Origin: Lottia gigantea
Lineage: Eukaryota > Mollusca > Gastropoda > Lottiidae
Reading direction: 5' to 3'
DNA length: 64,000 nucleotides
Assembly (NCBI RefSeq): GCF_000327385.1
Contig: NW_008707617.1
Coordinates: 1,436,298 to 1,500,297, forward strand
Shown one piece after another: positions 35,156 to 46,427 of the stretch; position 1 is the first letter of the stretch, and each line of letters begins with the position of its first letter. Made by a program: the position numbers and the translations under genes. A model generated the notes under the pieces. That model did not search any database. It saw only the letters and a list, made by a program, of their open reading frames with translations, and was not told the DNA's origin.

Positions 35156-37270
35156 ATTTGGAAACAAAATTGTTAACAATTAGGGGGGAATCGGCAGTCC
35201 AGTATTCTGTTAAAATTGTTTTATGAATTTTCTTCTGAGCAAACGTTTTTATTGGACAGCTGAACAGCAGCCAGTGCTGTTCAATGGTGGCCAAATCTAA
35301 TTAACCTGATGATGTACTTAATATGTTCTCATGTGAGCAGATCTTAGACTTTCAGGAGAATAAGAATCTGGTTGTTTTTCTCATTTATTGTGTTATTATT
35401 ATCGTTATTGTTTTCCCATTATTGTTTTATTACCGGCATCATGATGTCTATTTAGTAAAAACCAATTTATAATTTTTATGTCATTATTTAATTAATTAAG
35501 AAAAATGAAGTTCAATAAATCCGTTGGTTGGTATCTTAGGATGGGCACAGGTCGACTAGCAATTGATCGATTCTCATATTGGAAGGATTGACTGATAACT
35601 GGGTTAAACGTGATGGTTGAAGTGCCGACCACTCGAGTCGATTGAGGGATTTGAACTTTCAATAGGAAAAAGGACATCAGAAACTGAGGGGAACTTGTTC
35701 CAATTGTATTGTTCAGTCGTCTGTGCACTCGGGTAGACCAAATCAAGCGGTATACATCAGATGACACCAGATGCTGCAAATCTTGCAGTCAAGCTGAGCT
35801 CTCATTTCATTTATCTGATTTTGAGAGCTATGGCCTGAGAATTTTTTTTTTTGTAAATTATGGTGACTAAATTACCTTATGTACGATTGTACTTCTGAAT
35901 TTGAGAAACATCTTAAACCAAAGAAACCACTAAACTTTAGGATATCAGTAATTCGTCTTGCTTCTTTCAATGTTAAAGCACTAATCTAAAAAGAGTTGAT
36001 ACATAGTTTACACGTTCAAATTGAAAGAGCGAAACCATGCCTATATGGAATACGTTCGGGGCTGTAAATTAGTTTTATGTTATGAAAGAAGTGGATGCCC
36101 GGGGATTTCTTGGCATTTATTTTCACACGTGTTGTTTTAGGCAGTCTGGCGTTAGATAATTTACAGCCCTGACGTAAATCATTATTTATTGTTTGATTGT
36201 AAACCTATAAAATTCTGTGTCCTGTGTTCTGGTAAATATTAATGTACTCTGTAACAGTCGTTTAACCAAGAAAGAATAAACAAATAATTTTCTATAATGT
36301 GTTCTATCATTTTATAAAACCCATTCACATTCATAATATTTTAAATTTGCCATGGGTGAGGATTAACAACTGGCCTAAAATAGTGATTCATAACGTAAAC
36401 CTATATTTTGAATACTTTATTACGTATACAGTCATACTTGTATTAATCATGAGGTCAAAGGGAATGCTGAAAAGTGGTTGCTTACTATTTGCATGAATAT
36501 ATTTTATCGAGATCAGTAGACAACCAAAGAAAGAATTGTAAGTGAAATCTGACATTAATTTGCATTCTGGCGTAAAGGATGCTATGTAAGTGACAGTGAA
36601 TAGTAAGTGAAACTATATGACTATGAATAATAATTTATTAGTCGTCAATTAAATGATTGTAGTCTGTATATTAACCAAAATTATCTCCCTTGAAATAACA
36701 ATAATTCTATTCGGTCTTAAGAGTAATTACCGAAGGAACTTACCTTGAAACCTCAACCATGAAACTGTGTTAAAAGGTACAAACAAAGGGATATCATAAA
36801 GAATTTTAAAAAATCAAAAAATCGGAAGGTAAGAATTTCATCTAACTTAAAACAATTATAATTTCGTCGCCGAAAACCGATGTTAACCGAATGTCAAATA
36901 TGGCTGACGAAAACAAGGATTATTTTCCTTCTATGGTTAAGGTACGGTAGGCATATGGTTTTCATATTTGTCCAGTAACGAGGGTAAATACTCTCAGATT
37001 ACACTGTAGCATGAATTAGGCCTACTATAGTTTATTTACGACAAGTAGATCTTTTGACCAGTCGAATAAAAATGGTATTTGGGTACCTGCCTTTAAGTGT
37101 AGTTACGAAAAAAAAAGAAAACAACAACAAACATAGTGGTACATCCAAACACTAGACTAGGATTTTGATTGGCTTCTAAATTTTCTTAAGAAAAGAAAGA
37201 TTTTATTTCGAATTGCTCTTGCACTTTTCGTTTTAATTCTTTCATTACTTTTCATTTCATTTAATTTATT
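35156..37270. other. Intergenic DNA, no gene recognised
   Basis: A 95-codon minus-strand frame at 35779-35492 has no recognisable motif. A small inverted repeat with ends GGGGCTGTAAATTA and TAATTTACAGCCCTGA lies at 36058-36172 (about 115 bp, MITE-like). A possible polyadenylation signal AATAAA lies at 36275-36280. Nothing else is seen. Confidence 0.5.
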
Positions 37271-37274
37271 CTTA

Positions 37275-37396
37275 CGTTACAGAACGAGTATGATCGTTAC
37301 AGAACGAGTATGATCGTTACAGAACGAGTATGATCGTTACAGAACGAGTATGATCGTTACAGAACGAGTATGATCGTTACAGAACGAGTATGATCG
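37275..37396. repeat. Perfect 20-bp tandem repeat, six copies
   Basis: The unit CGTTACAGAACGAGTATGAT is repeated six times without a single difference, then ends in CGGGTG. Perfect identity contrasts with all other arrays in the window and suggests very recent expansion, hence a likely length polymorphism. Confidence 0.95.
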
Positions 37397-38659
37397 GGTG
37401 ATGTCAAGTAAAGGTAAAACCCTATCATGGATTCAGTACAGTTATGACTCCACCTCAGGCTCCCATTTGGTGATAGAATATATTTAAAGGAAATATTTCC
37501 AGTAAAGAACAAGAGACTGGGCAATGAAGAGCATCCTTCACTAAATTAGAATCATCTTTACCGGTAGGTTCACCTTTGAACTCAACTAACCTTCTTGAAT
37601 TTGTACCTTGACCAGTCTTTTAGACCTCAACTAGATAGGTTACATCTATTAACAAAAGTTTCAGATAGTCAAAAGAGACATTTAGATTAAATATTACACT
37701 AAACGAATAATTATTACATTAGGTAAAAAGTCAAGAAATGGCTTGCTCACATAATAAATGTCATTGTATTCAATCATATACAATTATAATTATATTCAAT
37801 CAATTTGCAACTCTAAACACTGAAACCTGATTATCATATCATTGTAATACCATCAGCATAATTTATTAGGTAAATTCAACAGACTAAAAAGGCTACTCAG
37901 GTAGACAAGTTGATCTGAATTATTTATCACGAAAAATCGTCGAGCCAAACGAATTCAAACGTTGAACTTTTCATTTGCTAAATGAACTATTAAATTTGGC
38001 ACATCAGAAGATCAACGTGTGAATAAGGCCTAAAAATACTACAGAGAATCTTAGATTGCATTTGGGGTTGATGAAAATGTTAACCACTGGAAAAGTTTTT
38101 GTTAAAACATGTGGGAAATTTTCTGATAAAAAAGTAGGTAATTTTCACTTTCATTTCTGGGAGGGAAGTGTGTCTATTTTAAATTTAAAATCACTGAACC
38201 TTATATTTCTATGGACCCAAAAACATTCTAAGACACATGGCGTACAGCTGAATATTTTATTTTGGTAATTTATGAAATAAGATAAAAAGTTCGATTCGAT
38301 AACAACATTCTAGTCCCGAAGTTGATACGAATGATCTATGTACTATATTATCTATTATAGATCTTGTCAACAAGACAACCAATTTTTGGGTACCTCAATT
38401 TTCGAACTGGTAAAACTATTTACATATAAAATCAAGGCCTAGATCAACCTCAGAGAATGGTAAACCATGACTTTTAGAAAGATTTTGAAATGAAAGAAGA
38501 AATTCAATTCTGCTCTCGTTGTGAACACAGAGTAAGACACTATTCTATTTTCAGATATTTTAATTCACATTAAATACCCCTTCTTTGACATGCATGATAA
38601 AAAGGTAAAAATAACAGTTTCACCATAACCCATAGTCCAAAAGAAAATTAATGATTGCT

Positions 38660-38809
38660 ACTATCTGAGCAAAGTGAATATTTTTTTTGAATTTTTTCTT
38701 TTGTTTTTATGAGAATTGGAATAGCAGCCCCAAAATAGTATTGTTATTCCAATTCTCATAAAAATAATGGATAAAATTTAAAAAAAAACTTTTACTTTGT
38801 TCTGACAAT
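38660..38809. mobile_element. Palindromic MITE-like element with a perfect 20-bp stem
   Basis: TTTTTATGAGAATTGGAATA (38704-38723) and its exact reverse complement TATTCCAATTCTCATAAAAA (38745-38764) are separated by 21 bases. The pairing continues more loosely outward through the T-rich/A-rich arms to CAAAGTGAAT and TTTTACTTTG, and then to ACTATCTGAG and TTCTGACAAT. It lies about 140 bases before the HtrL-like gene's first recognised coding exon. Confidence 0.75.
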
Positions 38810-38945
38810 AAATCAATGTTTCCCACGGGCTGAAAGTTAGACAGAGGGCCATGTTAATGGGCTTAAGTTTATTGAAGCTAATTTGGATCCATATAACATT
38901 CAAAGTTTATTATTGTAATTGATATGTTTGAATGTTTTCTTTTTA

Positions 38946-39053
38946 GCATCATCATGAATATTTTGCGGGAAAGTATGAAACTTGTTTTCAGTTTTCAACC
39001 TATGAAGATAGTACTGGTTATTAACTTCATCTTAACTTCCTATTATTTATTGT
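38946..39053 (+). CDS. HtrL/YibB-like membrane protein, coding exon 1 (start codon at 38954)
   Basis: A pyrimidine tract ending TTTTCTTTTTAG at 38945 looks like an acceptor, so a 5' untranslated exon probably lies upstream. ATG at 38954 opens 33 codons ending with donor T|GTAAGT at 39053/39054 (phase 1). The peptide MNILRESMKLVFSFQPMKIV, LVINFILTSYYLL has a hydrophobic stretch (about residues 17-34) preceded by a short positively charged N-terminus, which predicts a signal anchor with the rest of the protein in the Golgi lumen or outside. The exon was chosen because its phase and acceptor/donor pair join it to the exons at 39504 and 40232 without a break. An alternative start at the internal ATG 39002 would leave the anchor intact. 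Confidence 0.7.
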
Positions 39054-39503
39054 GTAAGTGTTAAGCTCAAACTTTTTCATCAGTACCATTGACTTCAAGT
39101 TATTTGAGGCATTTTTGATCGTGTATGGGTAATATTGACGATATTGATGTCCATATAATGAAGGAGCTGTTTTCAGCGAATATTTTTAGCGCAAAACATC
39201 AACAAATTTGAGCATGTGTGGAACCCCATCAATATTTTGTTCAAACTTCACTTTAAGATTTGAGTGTAATGGTGCCATCCAAGAAGGAGAAAGAATTCCT
39301 TATAGCACTGATAGATCTGGTGAATTTCTTCTTCTAATTTAAAATGATCCACAGCATTGAGTAGAGTAGAGTCAAGCTTATTATCTAACAATGTTGTCAA
39401 ATCATGATTTATTTTCAGTCTTTTAGAGCAAGAAAGGATATTTCTTTTCCATTGTTAAAAAAAATTGATCTATTTTTTATATAATTTTTTTTTCAATATC
39501 CAG
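39054..39503 (+). other. Intron 1 of the HtrL-like gene
   Basis: GTAAGT donor, and AATATCCAG acceptor after a T-rich tract. Nothing else is recognised in its 450 bases. Confidence 0.65.
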
Positions 39504-39553
39504 ATGTTTATTGGAGGTTTTATCCTAATGATTGGAATAAAAGAAAATCTATG
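39504..39553 (+). CDS. HtrL/YibB-like membrane protein, coding exon 2 (50 bases)
   Basis: It lies between acceptor TTTTCAATATCCAG and donor ATG|GTAAGAG. Entering in phase 1 and leaving in phase 0, it reads YVYWRFYPNDWNKRKSM, including the codon shared with exon 1. This is the juxtamembrane stem between the anchor and the lumenal domain. The exon is too short to be found by frame length alone; support comes from both splice sites and exact phase on both sides. Confidence 0.7.
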
Positions 39554-40231
39554 GTAAGAGAAATTTATGCTGGTGTTATGTATGTCCATGGTGTTAAGCA
39601 ACAATATGATGAGATTGATGCAATTTTGCTCTTAAACTCTTAACAGATACATTTTTTTCAATGAAACTTAGCGTATGTACGCATATAATCATAAAAAGGA
39701 GGAACTCTTTGCAATGATTAAAAACAGTGGCCTTGCTACTTTCAAATATTTCTTTATGTATCGTATATTCCTGAATGTAATGTACAAGCATGTATAATAC
39801 GCACCCTTTATCATCTCCAGTATATCTGGGAAAATTTCTGTCACCGTAAATAATGCACACCACTTCCTGTCGAAAGCATCAACAAGTTGGCAAAACGCAG
39901 ACACTATAACAGTGAGTGATGTTATTGCGTTTTCACCTAATCAGACCTACTTGTAAACTTGATGTACAAACTTAACTTGTATATTAATCCAAATTTGAAT
40001 AACTTCCTGGAATATTTGTCTTGTATTGTATTATAAAGTATTGATACACTACCATAGGATACAATGCATTTTTGCTGCATGTTGTATTGCAATGTATTAT
40101 TACAATGATGTATCATGCCAGCACTAGTAGACTTTAAATCAGTGCTTAGTCCAACTTAAAATATAATGATCCTTTAGATTCTGAATTGGGTATGAGTATT
40201 GCCCATCTTCATTTCATTTTCTGTTTTTCAG
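39554..40231 (+). other. Intron 2 of the HtrL-like gene, with a possible transposon remnant
   Basis: GTAAGAG donor, and CTGTTTTTCAG acceptor. On the minus strand, 39904-39594 is open in two overlapping frames (71 and 89 codons; for example VCIIYGDRNFPRYTGDDKG). No family could be named, but the sudden open stretch in an intron suggests a decayed mobile element. Confidence 0.55.
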
Positions 40232-41155
40232 ACCTTAAGCGTATCACAGAGTCATGAATTAGAAAAACTTCATAAATTATATGGTGACCCAGCAGTATCA
40301 TCTGAAATAACAATTGTTACAGCTTATTTTAATCTCGGATCTTTTGCTAAAGGACGTCATCAACAATACACACCATCTAAATATAAAAGATGGATGTCAG
40401 TTTTTGGGAGATTGCAAAACCCTTTGATTGTGTTTACTGATTCTGCAGACACTGTAGATACTTTTAAAATAATACGTGAAAAATTCCCAATTAATGACAC
40501 AAAGATTTTTCTTGTTAAGAGAGAATCTCTTTGGTCGTTTTCTATAGCAAATCAAATAAAAAACATCTTTAATCAGCCTGATTATCCTGAAATTTTTCCA
40601 AATACTGTCAATGAAAATTATTCGTGTGTGATGCACGCTAAATTTGAGCTAGTCAATAAAGTCATCAATGAAAATTTAATAAAAACCAAATTTGTCAGCT
40701 GGCTTGATATTGGGCTTTACAGACATTTTGTGGAAGAAAGTCACAATTTTCGTATCAGATTACCACAAAATTTTGACATATCTAAAGTAGCTTATAGTCA
40801 GGTGAAGGAATTTGACAGTTCCTTGAAACCCATGGAGGTTGTTAGTGGTAATTTAGTATGGGTAGGCGGAGCTATGTTTATGGGAAAATATGACACGATG
40901 TATTTATATACTCAAGATTACATGGAGAGCGTGAAAAAGTTGCTGTCAATCAAAGTGATGAGCACTGATCAGCAAGTAATTTATTCAATGTACCTTCCCA
41001 GTTTTAAATTCCGTCCTCGTGTTGAACTGCAGATGTACACAACTCATTCTGGTGATGATTGGTTTTATTTAGGGTATATAGTGAAGGATTGGTGGGAAAG
41101 ACACTCCATAAGAGAACCATTATCATTGTTGAATTTTTGTTTTAAACTTTTATGA
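40232..41155 (+). CDS. HtrL/YibB-like protein, main domain exon with stop
   Basis: 307 residues follow acceptor CTGTTTTTCAG; the stop TGA is at 41153-41155. The domain opens with ITIVTAYFNLG, then KGRHQQYTPSKYKRWM, LQNPLIVFTDSADTV, NENYSCVMHAKFELVNKV, TKFVSWLDIGLYRH, GNLVWVGGAMFMGKY and TDQQVIYSMYL. These match the HtrL/YibB family (bacterial lipopolysaccharide-locus protein and its animal relatives), which is glycosyltransferase-like; SWLDIG and GGAMFMG probably mark the nucleotide-sugar and acceptor regions (inference). With exons 1 and 2 the protein is 357 residues, a type II membrane protein probably of the secretory pathway. Substrate unknown. The MPIFISFSVFQ residues that could be read before the acceptor are intronic. 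The frame is intact and codon use looks like a host gene, so I see no sign of recent bacterial transfer. Confidence 0.85.
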   Translation, partial: TLSVSQSHELEKLHKLYGDPAVSSEITIVTAYFNLGSFAKGRHQQYTPSKYKRWMSVFGRLQNPLIVFTDSADTVDTFKIIREKFPINDTKIFLVKRESLWSFSIANQIKNIFNQPDYPEIFPNTVNENYSCVMHAKFELVNKVINENLIKTKFVSWLDIGLYRHFVEESHNFRIRLPQNFDISKVAYSQVKEFDSSLKPMEVVSGNLVWVGGAMFMGKYDTMYLYTQDYMESVKKLLSIKVMSTDQQVIYSMYLPSFKFRPRVELQMYTTHSGDDWFYLGYIVKDWWERHSIREPLSLLNFCFKLL

Positions 41156-41520
41156 TTCCTTAATCACATTGTTGCAGTCCAGGAAAGATCCAATTCCAAA
41201 CATACAACGTCTGTATTATACTTGAACTTCAAAAATTACAAATTTTGTTTATGTTTGGAATTGCTTAATTTAAGCTTATTCTTGTTTGTATGCTTATTAT
41301 TATGTGTCTTTCTTATTTGTCATTTTAGCTGTATTTCTTCTTTCAAGAGATTCGAAGGAGCTTGTCTTTGTATCTGGGACATATTTTTTTTAACTATTCA
41401 TATTTTTAATATCATAAAGTAATCAGTAATCTGGATTTACAGGAACCACAGCCATTGTTTTTGGTTTCAAGGAGCCTTAAATTAATTTATTTGTAAAATT
41501 GAAAGGAAGAAACAAATATA
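41156..41520 (+). other. 3' flank of the HtrL-like gene, probably 3' UTR
   Basis: A T-rich 66-codon frame (41222-41422) is hydrophobic only because of base composition. No canonical AATAAA was seen before the tandem array starting near 41600. Confidence 0.4.
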
Positions 41521-41590
41521 TTTTTCCGGCTAGTTCCTTGGCCAAACCTCTTGCCATCGATCACTCTGAATTATCTGTAAAAGGATCCTT
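41520..41590 (+). mobile_element. SINE body fragment
   Basis: GGCTAGTTCCTTGGCCAAAC, CTCTTGCCATCGATC and GAATTATCTGTA align with the start of the SINE body at 26770-26830. It is truncated by the adjoining minisatellite. Confidence 0.5.
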
Positions 41591-41599
41591 ATCAAAATA

Positions 41600-43393
41600 A
41601 GAGATCTTACTTGTCAGATGTTTATATTAAATAGATTCTTATCAAAATCATGATGTTACTAGTCTGAGGTTTATATTAAATAAGTTTTTATCAAAATCAA
41701 GATATTACTAGTCTGAGGATTATATTAAATAGGTTCATATCAAAATGAAGGTGTTACTAGTGGGATGTTTATATTAAATAGGTTCTTGTGAAAATGAAGA
41801 TGTTACTAGTCTGAGGTTTATATTAAATAGATTCTTATCAAAATCAAGATATTACTAGTCTGAGGTTCATATTAAATAGGTTCATATAAAAATGAAGATG
41901 TTACTAGTCGGATGTTTATATTAAATAGGTTCTTATGAAAATGAAGATGTTACTAGTCTGATGTTTATATTAAATAGGTTTTTATCAAAATGAAGATGTT
42001 ACTAGTCGGATGGTTATATTAAATAGGTTCTTATCAAAATGAAGATGTTACTAGTCGGATTTTTATATTAAATAGGTTCTTATCAAAATGAAGATGTTAC
42101 TAGTGTGATGTTTATATTAAATAGGTTCTTATCAAAAAGAAGATGTTACTAGTCAGATGTTCATATTAAATAGGTTCTTATCAAAATGAAAATGTTACTA
42201 GTGTGATGTTTATATTAAATAGGTTCTTATCAAAATGAAGATGTTACTAGTTGGATGTTCATATTAAATAGGTTCTTATCAAAATGAAGATGTTACTATC
42301 GGATGTTTATATTAAATAGGTTCTTATCAAAATGAAGATATTACTAGTCGGATGTGTATATTAAATAGGTTCTTATAAAACTGAAGATGCTACTATTGTG
42401 ATGTTTATATTAAATAGGTTATCAAAATCAAGATGTTACTATTCGGATGTTCATATTAAATAGGTTCTTATCAAAATCAAGATGTTACTAGTCTGATATT
42501 TAGAGTAAATAGGTTCTTATCAAAATGAAGATATTACTAGTCGGATGTGTATACTAAATAGGTTCTTATAAAAATGAAGATGCTACTAGTTGGATGTTTA
42601 TATTAAATAGGTTCTTATCAAAATGAAGATACTAATAGTCGGATGTTTATATTAAATAGGTTCTTATCAAAATCAAGATGTTACTAGTCGGATTTTTATA
42701 TTAAATATGTTCTTATCAAAATGAAGGTGTTACTAGTCGGATGTTTATATTAAATAGGTTCTTATCAAAATGAAGATGTTACTAGTCGGATGTTTATAGT
42801 AAATAGATTCTAATCAAAATGAAGATGTTACTATCGGATGTTTATATTAAATAGGTTCTTATCAAAATGAAGATATTACTAGTCGGATGTGTATATTAAA
42901 TAGGTTCTTATCAAAATGAAGATGCTACTATTGTGATGTTTATATTAAATAGGTTATCAAAATGAAGATGTTACTAGTCGGATGTTCATATTAAATAGGT
43001 TCTTATCAAAATGAAGATACTAATAGTCGGATGTTTATATTAAATAGGTTCTTATCAAAATGAAGATGTTACTAGTCGGATGTTTATAGTAAATAGATTC
43101 TAATCAAAATGAAGATGTTACTATCGGATGTTTATATTAAATAGGTTCTTATCAAAATGAAGATATTACTAGTCGGATGTGTATATTAAATAGGTTCTTA
43201 TCAAACTGAAGATGCTACTATTGTGATGTTTATATTAAATAGGTTATCAAAATCAAGATGTTACTAGTCGGATGTTCATATTAAATAGGTTCTTATCAAA
43301 ATGAAGATACTAATAGTCGGATGTTTATATTAAATAGGTTCTTATCAAAATCAAGATGTTACTAGTCGGATGTTTATAGTAAATAGGTTCATA
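41600..43393. repeat. 49-bp minisatellite, about 36 copies, with a 290-bp higher-order unit
   Basis: The basic unit is AGGTTCTTATCAAAATGAAG, then ATGTTACTAGTCGGATGTTT and ATATTAAAT. From 42791 a six-monomer block with its own marker variants (TTTATAGTAAATAGATTCTA, TTACTATCGG, a shortened TAGGTTATCAAAAT unit, ATACTAATAGTCGG) repeats at exactly 290 bases (42791, 43081, truncated copy at 43371). A related, more diverged block starts near 42290. This shows recent amplification by whole higher-order units on top of old monomer divergence. Confidence 0.95.
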
Positions 43394-44089
43394 TTTTTTT
43401 CTCAAAATGTTTATAATAGAAATAACTGTATAACAGATCTTTATGCAGAAGTACATTGTCACGAATATATATGTACTTGAAAAATCATCCACATGCTGTG
43501 GATAGCTGAAATCCAATTTTGTCAGTTGATGAATCCAAAATTTAGATATCTTTATCCCTTTAGAATGGGCTTATACAAAAAATATTTTATAGTATTGTGC
43601 ATATAATTTATGGAAATCAGTGGAGGAAAATTTTTTGGACAAAGAGCCAGAGGGTTATAACTTCTTCCTTTCCAACTGATCTAAATTTCAGCTATCAGTA
43701 TCTTGTAGTAGATAGTCTATTCCTTGACATTTAAAACGTACACTGTAAGTTTAGAATGTTTGTTAACGTTCTTGAGTTCTCTGCACTTGTTCACATAAGT
43801 GACGATAGTCCAGACTTATAAGAAAGGTTTTTGCCAAATCCCAATTGTGCATATTTTGTGTCTCAAATTGCAACTCAGTGCCTCTACGCGTAGACTATTA
43901 AGCAATATTCAGCTAATATTTATGGGGATATATCTATTTAATATTTAATTTATTTTTACCATATTTTATAAATCATCAAATTTTTTGTGAATAAAGTGCT
44001 ATTGTCAGTGTGTGATTAAATATATTTATGTTATTAAAATGTTTTAGTGTAGGCTAGTTTGTGTAATGTGTTGATTTGCGTAACGTCAT

Positions 44090-44470
44090 GTCCTTTCTCT
44101 GGCAAAAACCAGTCCGTCGTCAAGTTTGTCAACTTTTACTTTTGAGTTCAAGGGACTAGGATTTTCATTTGAAATTTGGTGTGATAATTTATACTTTAAG
44201 ATATCGGACGAGTTTGAATCTGGCAATTATTCCTTGAACAATTTTGGAGCTATAGCCCTAGACTTAGTTACAAGGTAACATCTGTTTGTGAAGGCAATAG
44301 AGGCTACAAGTTTCAATCGATTTCGATGAAATGTGGTGTGAATGACATGATCCGATCCCGGACGAGGTCTAATCTTAACCCAATGAATAAGATCATTCAT
44401 GAGTTCAAATCGGACGATCATTTGAAGAAAGTGATTTTGTGCAAACAACAGAATTTAAAAATTTGGTGTT
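44090..44470. repeat. Possible dispersed repeat with a weak internal duplication
   Basis: TTTTCATTTGAAATTTGGTG, TGATAATTTATA, CGGACGAGTTTGAATCT and, about 160 bases later, ATTTCGATGAAATGTGGTGT, GAATGACATGATCC, GGACGAGGTCTAATCTT share spacing and words. The style resembles dispersed mollusc repeats, but no other copy was found here. Between 43394 and 44090 nothing is seen. Confidence 0.35.
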
Positions 44471-44472
44471 AG

Positions 44473-44580
44473 GGTGTATTGAGACGAGTCTCAATGAAAG
44501 CACTGGCCTAGGTCACAGAGCAATAGATAAGTCTATTAATTATGTGAAAATTAGTTAGTCATTAGTATGATTTTAGTTGA
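44473..44580 (+). repeat. Dispersed repeat shared with 21697-21812
   Basis: GGGTGTATTGAGACGAGTCT, CACTGGCCTAGGTCACAGAG, CAATAGATAAGTCTATTAAT and ATGATTTTAGTTGA are the same blocks found inverted at 21697-21812. The stretch 44590-46030 beyond it holds nothing I recognise. Confidence 0.65.
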
Positions 44581-46034
44581 AAAGACCAGACAAACATACA
44601 CTGCATGTTATATAATATACTGTATTTGTGTACTGATTGAGATCGACAGGATCGTGGTTGAATTGTGATGTTTAATAGCATGTAGAACTAAAAGGTGTTT
44701 GGGTATTGTCAGAAAATCTTTCGTCTTCGTTTCGTTTGCTATTATTCATTTAATAATGTGCAAGAATTAAGTACAATCTAATCCACTTGAATATAAAATT
44801 ATTAATATGATTTTCCCCATAAAATAAGATATTTGCAGTCCCATTTGTCATACTTCCTCGAAACCGTGGTTATACAAGTGAAAAAAAAATTACGTATTCA
44901 TAAGTAAACATTGTCCAATCAAAATTGGCCCTTTTGTCTTGCTAGTAAAATATCAGCCAATCAAAATAAACCACTCGTTATGACGCTCTGAGTGCGAACG
45001 TAAAAAAATGAAAGCAGCGTGTCATTAAATGTTTTGATTTATGTGAATGTACAGAAGAGAGTAAGATTTTCGGTAATGAATTAAACTAAGATTCAGGTGT
45101 TCCATAAAACATCTTAACTAAGGTATACGATAAAAACAATCTTAGACGAATCTTAGTAGAAGGCTAACGTAGATTAAGATAATGTTCATCGCGCATGCGC
45201 TAATAAAATAATGTAATCATGGAACGTCAAAATCGCGTGCTTGTATAGGCGATATAATCGCAGCGTTATTAGAAATCTGGTGATACAAACAAAGTAAAAT
45301 AATTCAAATTAAGGCCTTATTAATTCGAAATACTTTCAGAAAAGCAAAATGATGAGAGATATCGATTACCAAAGAAACTCATAACTTGCATTGTTGATCT
45401 GATAGAAAATTACTAACGAAATACCCCACCCCATCCCTTAAAAAACTACAAATGCATTGTTAAGGGTGGAGTTAATATGTCAGTGCAGAAAATTTTAGTC
45501 CCCTCTTCCATACATTCACAGAGTAAAACGTGCAATAACTTCGATTTAAACTAGGCCAGTTAGAGCACGACTAAGCGCCGCCCACTCGTGTCAAAATACA
45601 TACAACAAAAAGATCAAGGAAATTGCCGGTATCATGTAAGAAGTTTATAAGCAATTTCTTGTCTTTTGGGGCTCGGTGTTTTAATCGGTTATAAACTGTG
45701 CTACATAATTTCATATTGCCTCATATTCTCCACCCGTCGACATTTATTCATGACTTATCTTATTTGTATATTGTGTCGTATCCTTTGAGTGGATCATCTT
45801 TGATGATGATGGCACTCGAGTATAATACATAAATAATGTTGCTCCGTTTGACAAAAAATAAAAAATAAATAAATGACAAAGCGACCACCACAAGAGGAAT
45901 ACAAAACAGGAGTTAAGTAATATTTTTTTATTGTTTTAAAAAGTCTAATTACAAATGGATTTTTGTAGGTTTAAGTGACATTAAGTTATTTAGCAAAGTG
46001 AGTGTGCTGACCTCCATGGAATTGACATATCTTC

Positions 46035-46195
46035 AGCATCAAGATCAATAGATAAGGTAACTAATGCTGTAAATAATAAATAAACATACACTTTCCTGTT
46101 CATGCAGATGAACTCAGTCAGACCAAAAAAAGCTTTTTCAATATTGTCCAGTTACAAATGAATCTCTCATATTTTCTATTATCATCTTCGTCTAA
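46035..46195. repeat. Segment duplicated at 46837-46985
   Basis: Shared blocks in the same order: TCAAGATCAA, ACACTTTCCTGTTCAT, CAGATGAACTCA, TTCAATATTG, CCAGT and CTCATAT. The copies are about 800 bases apart and diverged. The second copy overlaps the 3' part of the decayed Myb/SANT gene, so part of that gene seems to have been duplicated. Confidence 0.6.
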
Positions 46196-46427
46196 AATAG
46201 CAAACCATCCTATTGCAGGTATTGATGACTCCATCCCACTGATAAGGTTATCGCATATCATTTCTCCGACCCGAAACAGTATAAAACTTCATAGTAAAAA
46301 TGACGACTTTAATATTCAATGTTTACATTTTGTTACTAATATTTGTGATTTTCATGATTCAATTACATGTAACTATATCCGTATTGAAAACAAAAAATAG
46401 TTATATTTGAATGAATATTGGAATAGC

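Noticed and set aside
37275-37396. CRISPR-like array
   Set aside because: The 20-mer units are directly adjacent with no spacers, and the genome is eukaryotic.
40199-40231. Start of the HtrL-like protein at MPIFISFSVFQ
   Set aside because: These codons are the pyrimidine tract and acceptor of intron 2; upstream exons join in phase instead.
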